Shown piece after piece: positions 1-9,402 of a DNA stretch of 64,000 nt. Where the stretch lies: assembly GCF_900129775.1 (NCBI RefSeq), contig NZ_FQWV01000006.1, forward strand, positions 142,708-206,707. Direction: 5' to 3'. Below the pieces are notes generated by a model that made no database searches, had not been told where the DNA came from, and saw only the letters and a program-made list of their open reading frames with translations. This stretch comes from Halobaculum gomorrense. Its GTDB lineage: Archaea > Halobacteriota > Halobacteria > Halobacteriales > Haloferacaceae. Both the position numbers and the translations under genes were made by a program. Positions within the stretch are counted from its first letter, which is position 1. Each line of letters starts with the position of its first letter.

Positions 1-1304
1 ACGACCCGGCCGAGGAGTCAGGCGACCCCGAGGACGCCGAGGAGACGGAACTCGTCCCCGAGGTGTCCGCCGAGGACCTGGACGCCAGGCTGGACGAGAC
101 CGCCGAGGCGCTCGATGCCGCCGAGACCGAGGGCGACCTCGACGAGGTCGAAGCAGATCTTGACGGGATCGAGGCGGACCTGGAGCGGGCCGACCTCCCG
201 GAACCGGACGAGGACGACGAGGACGCGGTGGACCCGCGCGAGGAGGTGGAGTCGCGCCTGTCCGATCAGCGCGACGACCTCGAGGAGCAGCGCGGCCCGT
301 ACGCCTCCGACACGGTCGACGACATCGAGTCCGCGCGGGCGAGAATCGCCGACACGCGGTGGACCGACTCGGGCGAGGCTACCCTCCCCGGCGTCGTCGA
401 CGACTTCTTCGCCGCGGTGACCGACACGCTCGATACCGACCTGAACCGCGCAGGCGACGACGACCCCGAGAGCCTCGCCGACGCGCTCGACGATGCGGTC
501 GCGGCCATCGAGGACGCGGGTCTCGACCCCGACGAGGATGCCGAGACGATCGCCGCGCTGCTGGAGGCGACCGACGCGCTGGAGACGGGCGTCGACGACG
601 CAGAAGAGTGGGACGACCTCGAGACCCACGAACAGCTCCAGGCGCAGGGCTTCTACGACGTGCTCGGGCACTACAAGGACTTCCCGCCGGAGCTGTCGGC
701 GCTGAAAGAGCACGAACAGCGGGGGAACGTCGAGATGGTGCTGCTCGCGTTGGACTCGCTGCAGTCGGAGTTCATGGAAGAGCACTGCCTGGACGCGCTC
801 ACGCGCATGGGTGACCGGGGCGCCTTCGAGGCGATGCATCAGCGCGCACAGAAACGCGACCAGCCCGCGATCCGCGCGCTCGGCAAGATGGCAGCAACGG
901 ACGCCGTCGAGACGCTCGTCGAGTACGTCGACTCCGACTCGAATCCAACCCTCCAGAAGGTGACGTTCAAGGCGCTCGGCGAGATCGGTCACGAGGACGC
1001 CGTCCAGCCGCTCGCGAACAAGCTCGCCATGGAGAACGACGAGGTCCGGCCGTACGCCGCCCGCGCGCTCGGGCTCATCGGCGACGCCCGCGCCGTCGAC
1101 CCGCTGGCTGACGCCGCGGCCGACGACGACAGCGACAACGTCCGCGCGGCCGCCCTGTGGGCGCTGCGCCAGATCGGCACCGAGGCTGCCCTGGAGGCGG
1201 CTGCCGAGTTCGACGACGACCGGGCGTTCATCGTGCAGACGGAGGCACAAAAGGCCCGAGACGCGCTCGCCGTCGCCGACGATGGCGAGGAAGTCGCCGC
1301 GTAG
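1..1304 (+). CDS. HEAT-repeat protein, 5' end outside window
   Basis: The frame is open from base 3 to the TAG at 1302-1304 with no stop upstream, so the gene begins before the window. The GTG at 63 is in frame but follows equally acidic coding sequence and is not a convincing start. The visible N-terminal half is extremely Asp/Glu rich and probably helical. From about visible residue 240 to 410 there are four or five HEAT/PBS-lyase-type repeats with the recurring pattern of paired helices ending in phrases such as RALGLIGD and WALRQIG. Such repeats form a superhelical protein-binding scaffold; no catalytic motif is visible. Its partners are unknown. It converges on the small membrane protein that follows. 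Confidence 0.85.
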   Translation, partial: DPAEESGDPEDAEETELVPEVSAEDLDARLDETAEALDAAETEGDLDEVEADLDGIEADLERADLPEPDEDDEDAVDPREEVESRLSDQRDDLEEQRGPYASDTVDDIESARARIADTRWTDSGEATLPGVVDDFFAAVTDTLDTDLNRAGDDDPESLADALDDAVAAIEDAGLDPDEDAETIAALLEATDALETGVDDAEEWDDLETHEQLQAQGFYDVLGHYKDFPPELSALKEHEQRGNVEMVLLALDSLQSEFMEEHCLDALTRMGDRGAFEAMHQRAQKRDQPAIRALGKMAATDAVETLVEYVDSDSNPTLQKVTFKALGEIGHEDAVQPLANKLAMENDEVRPYAARALGLIGDARAVDPLADAAADDDSDNVRAAALWALRQIGTEAALEAAAEFDDDRAFIVQTEAQKARDALAVADDGEEVAA

Positions 1305-1347
1305 GCGCGCTCGCCACGGTGCCGCTGGCGCGTTTCGCAGCCGACTG

Positions 1348-1587
1348 CTACAACAGTTCCCCGATGAACAGCAGCGTGAATCCCAGCGAGACGAGCAGCC
1401 CGCCGACGCGCCCGAGGTTCGTATGTTCGGTGACCGTCGCGGGCGCGATGTCGATATCGTAGCTGTCCCACTCCTCCTCGTAGGTGACGTACGACGGAAC
1501 CTGGAAGAACTCCAGTGCAACGAGTGCGCCGCCGACGGCCCCAAGTGCGGCGCCTGTGAGCCTGACTCCCTCGGCGATGGTGACCAT
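1348..1587 (-). CDS. Small two-helix membrane protein, 79 aa
   Basis: A 79-residue protein beginning MVTIAEGVRL. It has two hydrophobic segments, roughly residues 9-27 and 61-77, joined by an acidic, Tyr/Glu-rich loop (residues 33-58). An upstream extension of the same frame is Arg/Ala rich and runs into the divergent neighbour, so the ATG at 1585-1587 is the better start. No family is recognised; small hypothetical membrane proteins of this layout are common in haloarchaea. Confidence 0.7.
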   Translation of the reverse strand: MVTIAEGVRLTGAALGAVGGALVALEFFQVPSYVTYEEEWDSYDIDIAPATVTEHTNLGRVGGLLVSLGFTLLFIGELL

Positions 1588-1690
1588 ACCGTCACCCGCC
1601 GTCGTCGGAGCAAAAACGCACCGAATGCCGTCCGCGGGCGCGCCTCGATGAGGCGAGAATTGAAGTGCGATACCGGCACCAGCGCCCCAC

Positions 1691-3427
1691 GTGCAACGGT
1701 TCCTGGGTGTCGTCGCGTCCGTTCTCGTGCTCGTCGCGGCGGCGACGCCCGCGGCGGTGGCTACGGCGGCCGTCGAGGACCCGAAGCCGGCGACGAACGC
1801 GACGCGAGCGGGGGCCACCGCGGACACGGACACCGGGGCAACCGCGGACACGGCGAGGGAAGCCACCGGGGCCACCGCACCGCGGATCGTCGCGCTCCTC
1901 GCGAACCCGGTCGCCACGGACGACGCCGGCGAGTACCTCCTCCTGTCGCTTCCGCCGGGGAATTGGAGCGTCGGCGACGGGGAAGGCGCCGTTGCGATCG
2001 AACAGCGGCGGGCCGGCCCGGTCGTCGCGACCGCCGACCCCGAGGCGCTGGTCGCACCGCCGGCGGGGCGCGTCGTCCCCCGCGGCCTCCGGCTGTCGAA
2101 CGCCGGCGAGCGGGTCGTACTCAGGCGCGGCGGGGAGAACGGGTCGGTCGTCGACGCCGTCGAGTACGGCCGCGCGCCCGAAGGCGAGCGGTGGGAGCGA
2201 GCCGCCGGCGGCGACGACGTGGGGGGATCGCGGTGGCGCCCGGTCGGACTCGCTCACCGCGACCCGTTGGCGCTCGGATCGGCGGACGCGACGGCGTTCG
2301 TGCTGCCCGACACGCCGGCGGCGCCGCTCACGACGATCCGAAGCGCCGACGAGCGGGTCCTTCTGGCCGGGTACACGTTCGGCTCACGGCGCGTCGCTCG
2401 CGAGTTGATCGCCGCTCGCGAGCGCGGCGCCACGGTCCGCGTGCTCCTCGAAGGCGGTCCCGTCGGCGGGGTCTCCGCGCGTCAAGCAGCACTGCTCGAC
2501 TCGCTGGCCGCGGCGGGCATCGACGTTCGCGTGCTGGCGGGGCCGCACGCGCGGTTCCGGTATCACCACGCGAAGTACGCGGTCGCCGACGACACTGCGG
2601 TCGTGCTCACTGAGAACTGGAAGCCGAGCGGTACCGGCGGCGCCGACAGCCGTGGGTGGGGTGTGGAGCTTCGCTCGCCGCGGGCGGCCGACGCCCTCGC
2701 CGACCTGTTTCGCGCGGACGCAGGGTGGCGTGACGCCGTCCCGTGGAGCCGGTACCGAACCGGGAGGCCGTTCGAGGAGGTCGACCCGGCGACCGGGTCG
2801 TACCCCGCCCGTCACGCACCCGCGGACGTTCACGTCAAGCGCGTCCGCCTGCTCACCGCGCCGGGGAACGCGCGGGCGGCGGTCGTGGAGGTCGTCGACG
2901 ACGCCGAGGCGACCGTCGACGTGATTCAGCCCACCGTCGAACGAGGACCGATGGTGGCGTCGCTTCGCCGCGCCGCCCGCCGCGGCGTTCGCGTGCGGCT
3001 GCTTCTCTCGAACGCCTGGTACGTCGCCGACGAGAACGCCGCGCTGGCGGCCTCGCTGAACAGCTGGGCGGCCGACGCCGGCGTCCCCCTAGAGGCGCGC
3101 GTCGCCGAACCGGCCGGCCGTTACGGGAAGATCCACGCGAAGGGTGTCGTCGCTGACGACGTGGCGCTGGTCGGGTCGCTCAACTGGAACCCGACGAGTG
3201 CGCGCGAGAACCGCGAGGTCGTCATCGCCCTGGAGGGGGAGGACGTCGCCGACTACTACCGCGGGACCTTCGCGGCCGACTGGCGCGCGGGAACCGGCGG
3301 TTCGGGCGACCTCCCGCCCGGCTTCGCCATCGGCGCCGTCGGTGCGGTGGCCGGCGCGGTGCTGTTCGTCCGACGGCGACTGTCGTTCGACGACGCCTCG
3401 GAGGGTCGACGCGGACCGATCGGGTGA
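1691..3427 (+). CDS. Secreted/anchored phospholipase D-like protein with lamin-tail-like N-domain
   Basis: The 578-residue protein starts at GTG 1691. It opens with an Ala/Val-rich export signal (residues 1-25) and ends with a hydrophobic segment followed by RRR (about 540-565), so it is likely exported and held at the membrane by its C-terminus. Residues about 60-155 resemble a lamin-tail (LTD) fold. Two PLD motifs follow: H293-x-K295-x4-D300 and H482-x-K484-x4-D489, each followed by the Asn/Gly-rich strand typical of the superfamily (ENWKPSG and SLNWNPTS). Two HKD motifs in one chain make one phosphodiesterase active site. The substrate (phospholipid or extracellular nucleic acid) cannot be decided from sequence. 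The neighbouring DHH gene is convergent. Confidence 0.88.
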   Translation: MQRFLGVVASVLVLVAAATPAAVATAAVEDPKPATNATRAGATADTDTGATADTAREATGATAPRIVALLANPVATDDAGEYLLLSLPPGNWSVGDGEGAVAIEQRRAGPVVATADPEALVAPPAGRVVPRGLRLSNAGERVVLRRGGENGSVVDAVEYGRAPEGERWERAAGGDDVGGSRWRPVGLAHRDPLALGSADATAFVLPDTPAAPLTTIRSADERVLLAGYTFGSRRVARELIAARERGATVRVLLEGGPVGGVSARQAALLDSLAAAGIDVRVLAGPHARFRYHHAKYAVADDTAVVLTENWKPSGTGGADSRGWGVELRSPRAADALADLFRADAGWRDAVPWSRYRTGRPFEEVDPATGSYPARHAPADVHVKRVRLLTAPGNARAAVVEVVDDAEATVDVIQPTVERGPMVASLRRAARRGVRVRLLLSNAWYVADENAALAASLNSWAADAGVPLEARVAEPAGRYGKIHAKGVVADDVALVGSLNWNPTSARENREVVIALEGEDVADYYRGTFAADWRAGTGGSGDLPPGFAIGAVGAVAGAVLFVRRRLSFDDASEGRRGPIG

Positions 3428-3466
3428 GGATCGACGCGGCGGCTGAAGCCGGTCCGCCTCGCGTCG

Positions 3467-5383
3467 TCAGTCGTCGAGTTCGACCGTCGTCGACAGCTCC
3501 TCGTCAAGTTCGGCGTCGGCCATCTTCTCGACGAGCGCGTCGATCACGTCCTCGCGGCGCCCCTCGACGAATTTGATGGAGCCGACGACGAGGTGTCCGC
3601 CGCCGGAGACGCCGCCGCCGCCGACCTCCTCGTTCAGCTCGGTGACCATCTGCGGGATGTCGAGGCGAACGCCGTCCGAGCGCAGGACGGCGAAGTCCGG
3701 GCCGTACCCGATCGTGATGACCGGCTCGCCGGTCGCGCGTACCTTCCGGTCGTGGAGTTCACCGGTCGTCTTCCCTGGGGCGGGGTAGGTGAAGCGCTTT
3801 GCGAAGTTCTCCAGGTCGATGCGGTAGAGGTGTGCGTCGGAGTGGAGTCGCTCGTGTTCGACGTGCGGTTCGACGGCGTCAAGTTGTTCCGCAACGTCGC
3901 GCTCGGCGCGCGTCGAGAGGAACTCGACGAGCTCGCGGTGGCGACTGTCGTCGTCGCTGCCGACGTTGAGCACGTCGCTCACGAGGGTCTTCCCCTCGCT
4001 GTAGCGCAGCCAGTGGGCGGCGTAGTCGAGCGCCTCGCCGATGTCTTCGATGTCCGTGCGGTCGTACCCGGCGGTCTCCGCGAGGTCGACGAACTCGTCC
4101 ATGACCTCCGCCTTCGAGCGATCTGACAGCCCCGCGACCGCAGGGACGTGCCGGAGCTCGTCGGTAATGGTCGGATCGATGAGCCGCGCGAGTTCGACGC
4201 ACATCATGCCCGTCGTGATTCGGTAGTCTTCGTCGTGGAGGTAGGGGTTGACGTGGGCGTCGAGCAGGTCGTTCACCGCGTCGGGATCCGGGTGGTGGTG
4301 GTCGACGACTGCTATCGGCACGTCGTAGTGTGCGAGGTTCTTGTAGGCGGGCACGTCCTCTTCGGTCGACCCGTTGTCGAGCATGAGGAGGAACGGGAGC
4401 TTCTGCCCGTGACGGGCGCGCGCCTCAAGCGCGAAGTTGAGGTCCCGAGTCACGTCTTCCATCTCGTAGAAGGGGGCCTTGCTCGGGAGGCGCTTGAGCG
4501 TGTGGCGCGCGGCGTCGTCGCCCTCGTGGACCTCCTCGATGTAGTTCTCGAGCGCCAGTTGGACCGGGATCGCCGCGCACATGCCGTCGCCGTCAGCGTG
4601 GTGTCGGATGCGGATCGGTCGGCCCTCGAGCACCGTCCGGCGGAGCGTGCGCGCGAGGTCCTCGAGTCCGGGACGGAGTTTCTCGAACGCCGGCCAGTCG
4701 ACGAGCGGCTCGACCGCCTCGGGCTCGGCGCGCTCGCGCATCGCCTCGTCGAGGCGTTCGCGCGCCGCGGCCGCGGTTTCCCCGTCGAGCACGGCGATAT
4801 CGTCGACTTCGAGCTGATTGGCGCCGTCGTGGGTTTCGACGGTGCCGGAGACGCGGACGACATCGCCGATCTCGACCGCGGGGTGCGCGCGCACGCCGGC
4901 CTCCGCGAAGGCCGCCGCCGCGAGCACGGCCGACTCGTCGGCGACGTGGAAGATCGTCGGGCCGCCGGTCTGTTTGATCTGGGTGATCGTCCCTTCGATG
5001 GTCACGGCGTCGCCGACCGTGGCGTCAGCGATCGTGGTGATCTCGGGCTCGTGTTCGACCGAAAGAACGTTCGCATCGGCGAGACCGACGGCCGCGAGGT
5101 CGAACGACACGTCTCTGTTCTCCTTCAGTTCTTCGAGCACGACCACCACCTCGTCGCCGACAGCGAACGCCTCGCCGTCGAGATTCGACTCGTGGAGCAG
5201 GCCTGACACGTTCTCGGAGATGTCGACGAAGACACCGTAGTCGACCACGCCGTTGACCTCCGCGCGGTAGCGCGCGCCCACGTCCACGTCGGCGAGCGTA
5301 CAGGCGGGATCAAGATCGTAGACCACGGGTCGAGAATCCCCCTCCCCGTTCTCGCCGGAGTCACCGGCGGCGGAATCACTCAT
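3467..5383 (-). CDS. DHH-family phosphoesterase with S1 and OB domains (RecJ-like), catalytic motifs intact
   Basis: A 638-residue protein. An S1 RNA-binding domain covers about residues 31-105, an OB nucleic-acid-binding domain about 113-190, the DHH phosphoesterase domain from about 255, and a DHHA1 domain ends the protein. The metal-binding motifs are all present: HHADGDG at 261-267, the DHH triad at 361-363 and GGGH at 594-597. Archaeal RecJ-like proteins of this class are single-strand exonucleases or RNA phosphodiesterases linked to replication, repair and RNA turnover; which applies here is inference. The start chosen is ATG 5383: a TATA-like GTGTTAAGG lies about 25-30 bases upstream (5406-5414), fitting a leaderless mRNA. 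A paralogue that has lost these motifs lies at 53025-55223. Confidence 0.9.
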   Translation of the reverse strand: MSDSAAGDSGENGEGDSRPVVYDLDPACTLADVDVGARYRAEVNGVVDYGVFVDISENVSGLLHESNLDGEAFAVGDEVVVVLEELKENRDVSFDLAAVGLADANVLSVEHEPEITTIADATVGDAVTIEGTITQIKQTGGPTIFHVADESAVLAAAAFAEAGVRAHPAVEIGDVVRVSGTVETHDGANQLEVDDIAVLDGETAAAARERLDEAMRERAEPEAVEPLVDWPAFEKLRPGLEDLARTLRRTVLEGRPIRIRHHADGDGMCAAIPVQLALENYIEEVHEGDDAARHTLKRLPSKAPFYEMEDVTRDLNFALEARARHGQKLPFLLMLDNGSTEEDVPAYKNLAHYDVPIAVVDHHHPDPDAVNDLLDAHVNPYLHDEDYRITTGMMCVELARLIDPTITDELRHVPAVAGLSDRSKAEVMDEFVDLAETAGYDRTDIEDIGEALDYAAHWLRYSEGKTLVSDVLNVGSDDDSRHRELVEFLSTRAERDVAEQLDAVEPHVEHERLHSDAHLYRIDLENFAKRFTYPAPGKTTGELHDRKVRATGEPVITIGYGPDFAVLRSDGVRLDIPQMVTELNEEVGGGGVSGGGHLVVGSIKFVEGRREDVIDALVEKMADAELDEELSTTVELDD

Positions 5384-5521
5384 ACCGACAGGTGGGTGAC
5401 GGCGGGTGTTAAGGGTTGTAGTATCGCTCCAGCGGCGGGCATCCGACGACGGCAGCCCTGAGTCGCCCGCCACGGCGCTCCCATCGACACGCTTAGTTGA
5501 CGCCCGACCGGAGATCTGACA

Positions 5522-6010
5522 ATGCGACTGTTCCGGTCGAGCGAACTGCTCGGCATCGCGGCCGACACCCTCGCGTTCGCGCTCGAGGCCTCCCGGGACA
5601 CCCATCCGAACGAGTACATGGGCTTCCTCCGAGCGACCGACGCGCGCGACCTCGGCCTCAACCGGTCGGGACAGGTCATCACCGACGTGCTCGTCATCCC
5701 CGGCACGACCTCGACGCCGGAGTCCGCGACCGTCCGCGAACACATGAAGCCGAACTCCTCGCGGGCCGTCGGCTCGATCCACTCCCACCCCAACGGCGTC
5801 CTCCGACCCTCCGACGCGGACCGTGCGACGTTTCACGCCGGCGACGTGCACATCATCGTCGGTGCGCCCTACGAGCGCGACTGCTGGCGGGCGTTCGACT
5901 CCGACGGAGACCCCCGCGACCTCGATGTGATCGACGTGGCGCTGCCCGAGGACGAGGCGTTCTTCGACTTCGACCAGACGGACATCGACGCGGAGTTGTA
6001 CGATGAGTGA
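5522..6010 (+). CDS. JAMM/MPN+ metalloprotease (desampylase-like), 162 aa
   Basis: This short protein carries a complete JAMM zinc-protease signature: E31 upstream, then H87-x-H89-x7-S97-x2-D100. In archaea JAMM proteins remove the ubiquitin-like SAMP modifiers from targets; some haloarchaeal JAMM paralogues have not shown that activity, so the substrate is inferred. The start ATG follows a TATA-like CGCTTAGTT by about 30 bases, so the mRNA is probably leaderless. The stop codon overlaps the start of the FAD synthase gene by 8 bases, so the two are translated from one transcript. Confidence 0.85.
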   Translation: MRLFRSSELLGIAADTLAFALEASRDTHPNEYMGFLRATDARDLGLNRSGQVITDVLVIPGTTSTPESATVREHMKPNSSRAVGSIHSHPNGVLRPSDADRATFHAGDVHIIVGAPYERDCWRAFDSDGDPRDLDVIDVALPEDEAFFDFDQTDIDAELYDE

Positions 6011-6509
6011 GGGGACCAACGGGAGCCGGCACGACGGCGAGGACGGCGCCGACTCCCCGCGGATCGCGCTCGCGCAGGGCACCTTCGACATCCTCCACCC
6101 CGGACACCTCCATTACCTCAAGGACGCGGCCGCACGCGGCGACGAGCTCCACGTCATCGTGGCTCGCCGGGACAACGTCACCCACAAGTCGAAGCCCGTG
6201 TGCCCCGACCGACAGCGTCGGGACATGATCGGCGCGCTGGAGGTCGTCGACGAGGCGCACCTCGGGCACCCGGAGGACCTGTTCGTGCCGGTCCGCGAGA
6301 TCGGACCGGACGTGATCGTCCTTGGGTTCGACCAGCACCACGACGAGTCCGCCATCGCCGACGCGCTCGCGGCCGAGGGCATCGACGCCGAGGTGACGCG
6401 CGCGACCGCCCGCGAGCCGCGCTACGAGGGAGAACTCCTCTCGACGGGCGATATCATCGACAAACTGCTGCGCGAGCGCGGGCGGCGGTCGCACTCTGGA
6501 CCGGAATAG
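6003..6509 (+). CDS. ribL: FAD synthase (archaeal RibL type)
   Basis: A 168-residue cytidylyltransferase-fold nucleotidyltransferase. The N-terminal 18 residues are a disordered acidic tail. HPGH at 32-35 is the nucleotide-binding HxGH motif, and the C-terminal LLSTGDII is the second signature (STS/T-type). Archaeal RibL adenylates FMN to FAD using ATP, the last step of flavin cofactor synthesis. The gene starts inside the 3' end of the JAMM gene. A glycerol-3-phosphate cytidylyltransferase-like activity would be the alternative, but length and context favour RibL. Confidence 0.85.
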   Translation: MSEGTNGSRHDGEDGADSPRIALAQGTFDILHPGHLHYLKDAAARGDELHVIVARRDNVTHKSKPVCPDRQRRDMIGALEVVDEAHLGHPEDLFVPVREIGPDVIVLGFDQHHDESAIADALAAEGIDAEVTRATAREPRYEGELLSTGDIIDKLLRERGRRSHSGPE

Positions 6510-6598
6510 TTCGGACCCGGAGAAGTCCCGCCAGCGGCGCGGGCAACGCCGGCCGAACCGGAGAAATCCGAAGGAAGCCGACGCCGAGACCGGCGATT

Positions 6599-6976
6599 TC
6601 AGGCGTCCGAGAGCGTCGCCTGCCAGAGGTACATCGGCGCGGCGCCGACGGCGAGGGCGCCGACCGCGACGGCAACGAGCGCGAGCGCGCGCAGCGTCGG
6701 CGCCGCCGACAGCGACGCACGGAACACGGCCGGGGTGCCAGCGGCGAGGAGGAGCGCGCCCGCGGCCCACAGTCCGAACGCCCGCCGCGTGACCGCGGCG
6801 TCGACGCCGTCGCCGAGGCGGACGTAGACGGCGACGAGACCGACCCCCGCCGCGAGCGCGACGCCGGCGCCGACGAACGCGAGCACGACGGTGAGCAGCT
6901 GGAACGCCGGAAGCTGCGCGTTCGGGGCGACCGCGACAGCGACGGCGTCCACGGCGACGAGAACGGGGACGGACAC
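6599..6976 (-). CDS. Small integral membrane protein, 125 aa
   Basis: The protein is mostly Ala/Val/Leu and shows three or four membrane segments (about residues 3-14 weak, 22-48, 66-82, 95-115). It begins MSVPVLVAVDAVAV and lies 5 bases downstream of the DUF1028 gene on the same strand, so it is probably its operon partner. No family can be named; the sequence contains no charged motif suggesting a transport or enzyme activity. Confidence 0.65.
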   Translation of the reverse strand: MSVPVLVAVDAVAVAVAPNAQLPAFQLLTVVLAFVGAGVALAAGVGLVAVYVRLGDGVDAAVTRRAFGLWAAGALLLAAGTPAVFRASLSAAPTLRALALVAVAVGALAVGAAPMYLWQATLSDA

Positions 6977-6981
6977 GGGGA

Positions 6982-7923
6982 TTACAGGCGGTCGTAGCGC
7001 TGAAGTCCGTACCAGATGGCGTCGACCATCCGTGATTCGCCGTCCTCATCGTTCCCGGCGGCACCGCGGTCGTCCGCGGCCGCCTCCTCCCACCCCCGCG
7101 CGAGGGCGTCCTCGATGACCGTCAGCGAGTGGTTCTCGAAGTTGTTCATGCCGCGGAAGTCCTCGAGCGCGGCCCGCTCGTCCTCCCCGAACGAGGTGCC
7201 CGGCTCCGCGTCGAGGAACCCCAGATCCGCGAGCGTCCCCGACACCGCCAGTGCCGCGTCGCCGGACAGCGCCGCGGGATCGTCGGGCTCCTCGCGGGCG
7301 AGCAGCGTCACGTCGTACAGTTTGAACACCCGCTCTAGCTCGTCGATGGGACACTCGTGGTCGTCGACGCGAACGTCGACCCAGCGGTCGGTGCGATCGC
7401 CGTAGCCGCCCTCCGGCTTGGCGACGTACAGGGCGGCCGACTGTTCGCCGCGGGAGTCGCCGCCGGCGTCGTTACCCGCGTGCAGCGCCGCGATGAGCCG
7501 GTCCGGGAGTCCTCCCTCACTCACCTCGAACGCCTCGGCCATCGCGTCAAGCGTCGCCTCGTTCTCGAGGATGTTCCCCTGAACCGTGTAGTCCGTCCCC
7601 TGCCGGTCGCCGGCGACCTCGAAACACTCCTCGCCGGTGAACGCCGCCGGCTCGCCGTCGAGCCCGATGACCCCGATCTGTCGCTGTGGGGCCTCGTCGT
7701 CGGCGTCGGTGAGCGCCTCGATCGCCTCGGCGGCGGTGTGCCCCTCCCGGAGGAGATCGAGCCCGTCCGGGCCGTACGCCACGTTGGCGAAGCTCTGGGT
7801 TGCGACCGCGCCCGCGTCCGCAGCGACGAACGGCACGACGGCGCCGACGGAGACGAACTTCGACTGGACCGCGACCCCGACCGCGTCCGTCTCGGGGTCG
7901 CGCGCTGCAATGGAGAACGTCAT
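6982..7923 (-). CDS. DUF1028 family protein (Ntn-hydrolase-like fold)
   Basis: The 313-residue protein starts MTFSIAARDPETDAVGVAVQ, the conserved opening of DUF1028. That family has an N-terminal-nucleophile-hydrolase-like fold; the region QSFANVAYG and QGNILENE are characteristic. The C-terminal third (about residues 215-300) is an added peptidoglycan-binding-like or hypothetical region seen in longer members. An upstream Arg/Cys-rich extension of the frame was not accepted, because the family alignment begins at this methionine. The biochemical role is not established. Confidence 0.82.
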   Translation of the reverse strand: MTFSIAARDPETDAVGVAVQSKFVSVGAVVPFVAADAGAVATQSFANVAYGPDGLDLLREGHTAAEAIEALTDADDEAPQRQIGVIGLDGEPAAFTGEECFEVAGDRQGTDYTVQGNILENEATLDAMAEAFEVSEGGLPDRLIAALHAGNDAGGDSRGEQSAALYVAKPEGGYGDRTDRWVDVRVDDHECPIDELERVFKLYDVTLLAREEPDDPAALSGDAALAVSGTLADLGFLDAEPGTSFGEDERAALEDFRGMNNFENHSLTVIEDALARGWEEAAADDRGAAGNDEDGESRMVDAIWYGLQRYDRL

Positions 7924-8044
7924 TCGATGGCACCTGCGGCGGCGACGGCAAAAGCATGCCGGGGTGCCCCAGACGAGGGCATATCCGAGGACGGTTGCGT
8001 CTCCCACTGGGGGGAGTTCCACGCGCGAAGCGGCGGAGAGACGC

Positions 8045-8452
8045 TCATGACACGTGTTCGATCAGCTCGACGATGGTCCCGGCGGGATCGGCGAGGAACG
8101 CGATCCGGAGGTCGCCGAAGCGCTCGGGACCCATCACCCAGTCGACGCCGGCACCGACGGCGTCTATCGCCTCGCGGGCGGCATCCACGTCGTCGACGAC
8201 GAAGCCGAAGTGGAGCAGCCCGTTCGGCATCGACTCCACGTCGCCGGTCGCCTCGTAGGGCGCCCGGTCGAAGACGTACACGCGCTTGTCGGCCACCTCG
8301 AGGGCGACGTGTTCGACCGCGGTCGCGCCCTCTCCGTCGTCGGCGTGGCCGCGCTCGATGACGGTCCCGTCGAGCGCCTCCTCGTAGAACGCCGCCGTCG
8401 CGTCGACGTCGTCGGCCTTCAGCGCCACGTGGAAGAACGAATTCGGAGTCAC
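8045..8452 (-). CDS. VOC-superfamily (glyoxalase-like) protein
   Basis: A 135-residue protein from a GTG start (VTPNSFFHVALKADD). It has two beta-alpha-beta-beta-beta modules: His at residue 8 and HVALEVADKRVYVFD in the first, and FGFVVDDVDAAREAID then GTIVELIEHVS in the second. These supply the usual His/Glu metal ligands of the VOC fold (glyoxalase I, ring-cleaving dioxygenases, resistance proteins). The reaction cannot be assigned. The gene is divergent from the zinc-ribbon gene at 8595. Confidence 0.8.
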   Translation of the reverse strand: MTPNSFFHVALKADDVDATAAFYEEALDGTVIERGHADDGEGATAVEHVALEVADKRVYVFDRAPYEATGDVESMPNGLLHFGFVVDDVDAAREAIDAVGAGVDWVMGPERFGDLRIAFLADPAGTIVELIEHVS

Positions 8453-8594
8453 GACCGGCCCGTCGTCGCCCCCGACCAAGGCTGTACCGGCTGCCCGAGT
8501 TCGGTCCCGAGACCCCGAGGCCGATCCGGGGTGGCGACGTGCCCGCCCCGGCGGCGACGAGGCGTTTTTCACTGTACCCCCGATACGTGGGGCC

Positions 8595-9374
8595 ATGGAA
8601 GTCCGCGGCGAACGAGAGTGCACGGAGTGCGGGACTCGCTGGTCGTACTTCGAGACGGGCAGCGTCGCCTGCCCCGACTGCGGAAGTCTCCGGAGCGTCG
8701 GGACCGGCGAGCGCCGCAGACACACCGACGCGCCCGCGGAGTTGGATCTGAATCCGGTGCTCGTCCGCCTCGACGACACCCCGCTCGCGGACCTCGTCGA
8801 CGAGATCAAAGCCGAGTGCCGCAGCTACCTCCGCAAGCGGGGATTCATCCGCGGCGGCGACCTCGCGCCGCTGGACGACGCGTACCTCGCGGCCGCCGAG
8901 CTGCGCCACGCCGCCGACGTGTACGGTCGCCTCGCCGGTCCCGGCGGCGGCCGCGCGGACGCGACGATCCGCGACGGAGACCGCTCCCCAGAGGGTGCAA
9001 GCCCCGGCGTCACCGACGACGAGGAGTGGTACCTCACCAGCCTCCTGCGGGCGGCCGACACGGGCGAGCGCCCGGACGCGAGCGAGGTGCCCCCGCGGAT
9101 GCACGAGGCGCGCGGCCTCGCCGCCGTCGAGGCGGTGCTCGAGTATCGAACCGACGTGTCGACGTACCTCGATGAGCACCCAGATCCCGAGGCGAGCCGG
9201 ACGCTCGGCGCGATCCGCGACCGCGCGAAGCGGGTGGATGCGCTGGATGGCGACGTGGCACCCGCGGAGGCGGACGCGCTCGTCGCCGCCGCTGTGGAGT
9301 TGGGTCGGTACCTCATCGCCGACGACCCGGAGGCGCTGGCGAGCGCCCGAGAACGCCTCGAAGACACCGAGTGA
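8595..9374 (+). CDS. Zinc-ribbon haloarchaeal protein, 259 aa
   Basis: The N-terminus holds a zinc ribbon, C9-x2-C12 and C26-x2-C29-G, like those of TFIIB-type or DUF7117-like haloarchaeal proteins. The remaining 220 residues are acidic and mainly helical, with no further motif. The start ATG is supported by a T-rich TATA-like element (GTTTTTC) about 30 bases upstream. Function unknown; nucleic-acid or protein binding through the ribbon is a guess. Confidence 0.78.
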   Translation: MEVRGERECTECGTRWSYFETGSVACPDCGSLRSVGTGERRRHTDAPAELDLNPVLVRLDDTPLADLVDEIKAECRSYLRKRGFIRGGDLAPLDDAYLAAAELRHAADVYGRLAGPGGGRADATIRDGDRSPEGASPGVTDDEEWYLTSLLRAADTGERPDASEVPPRMHEARGLAAVEAVLEYRTDVSTYLDEHPDPEASRTLGAIRDRAKRVDALDGDVAPAEADALVAAAVELGRYLIADDPEALASARERLEDTE

Positions 9375-9402
9375 GGCCGCACTGCGGGGCCGACCGCTCG
9401 CC

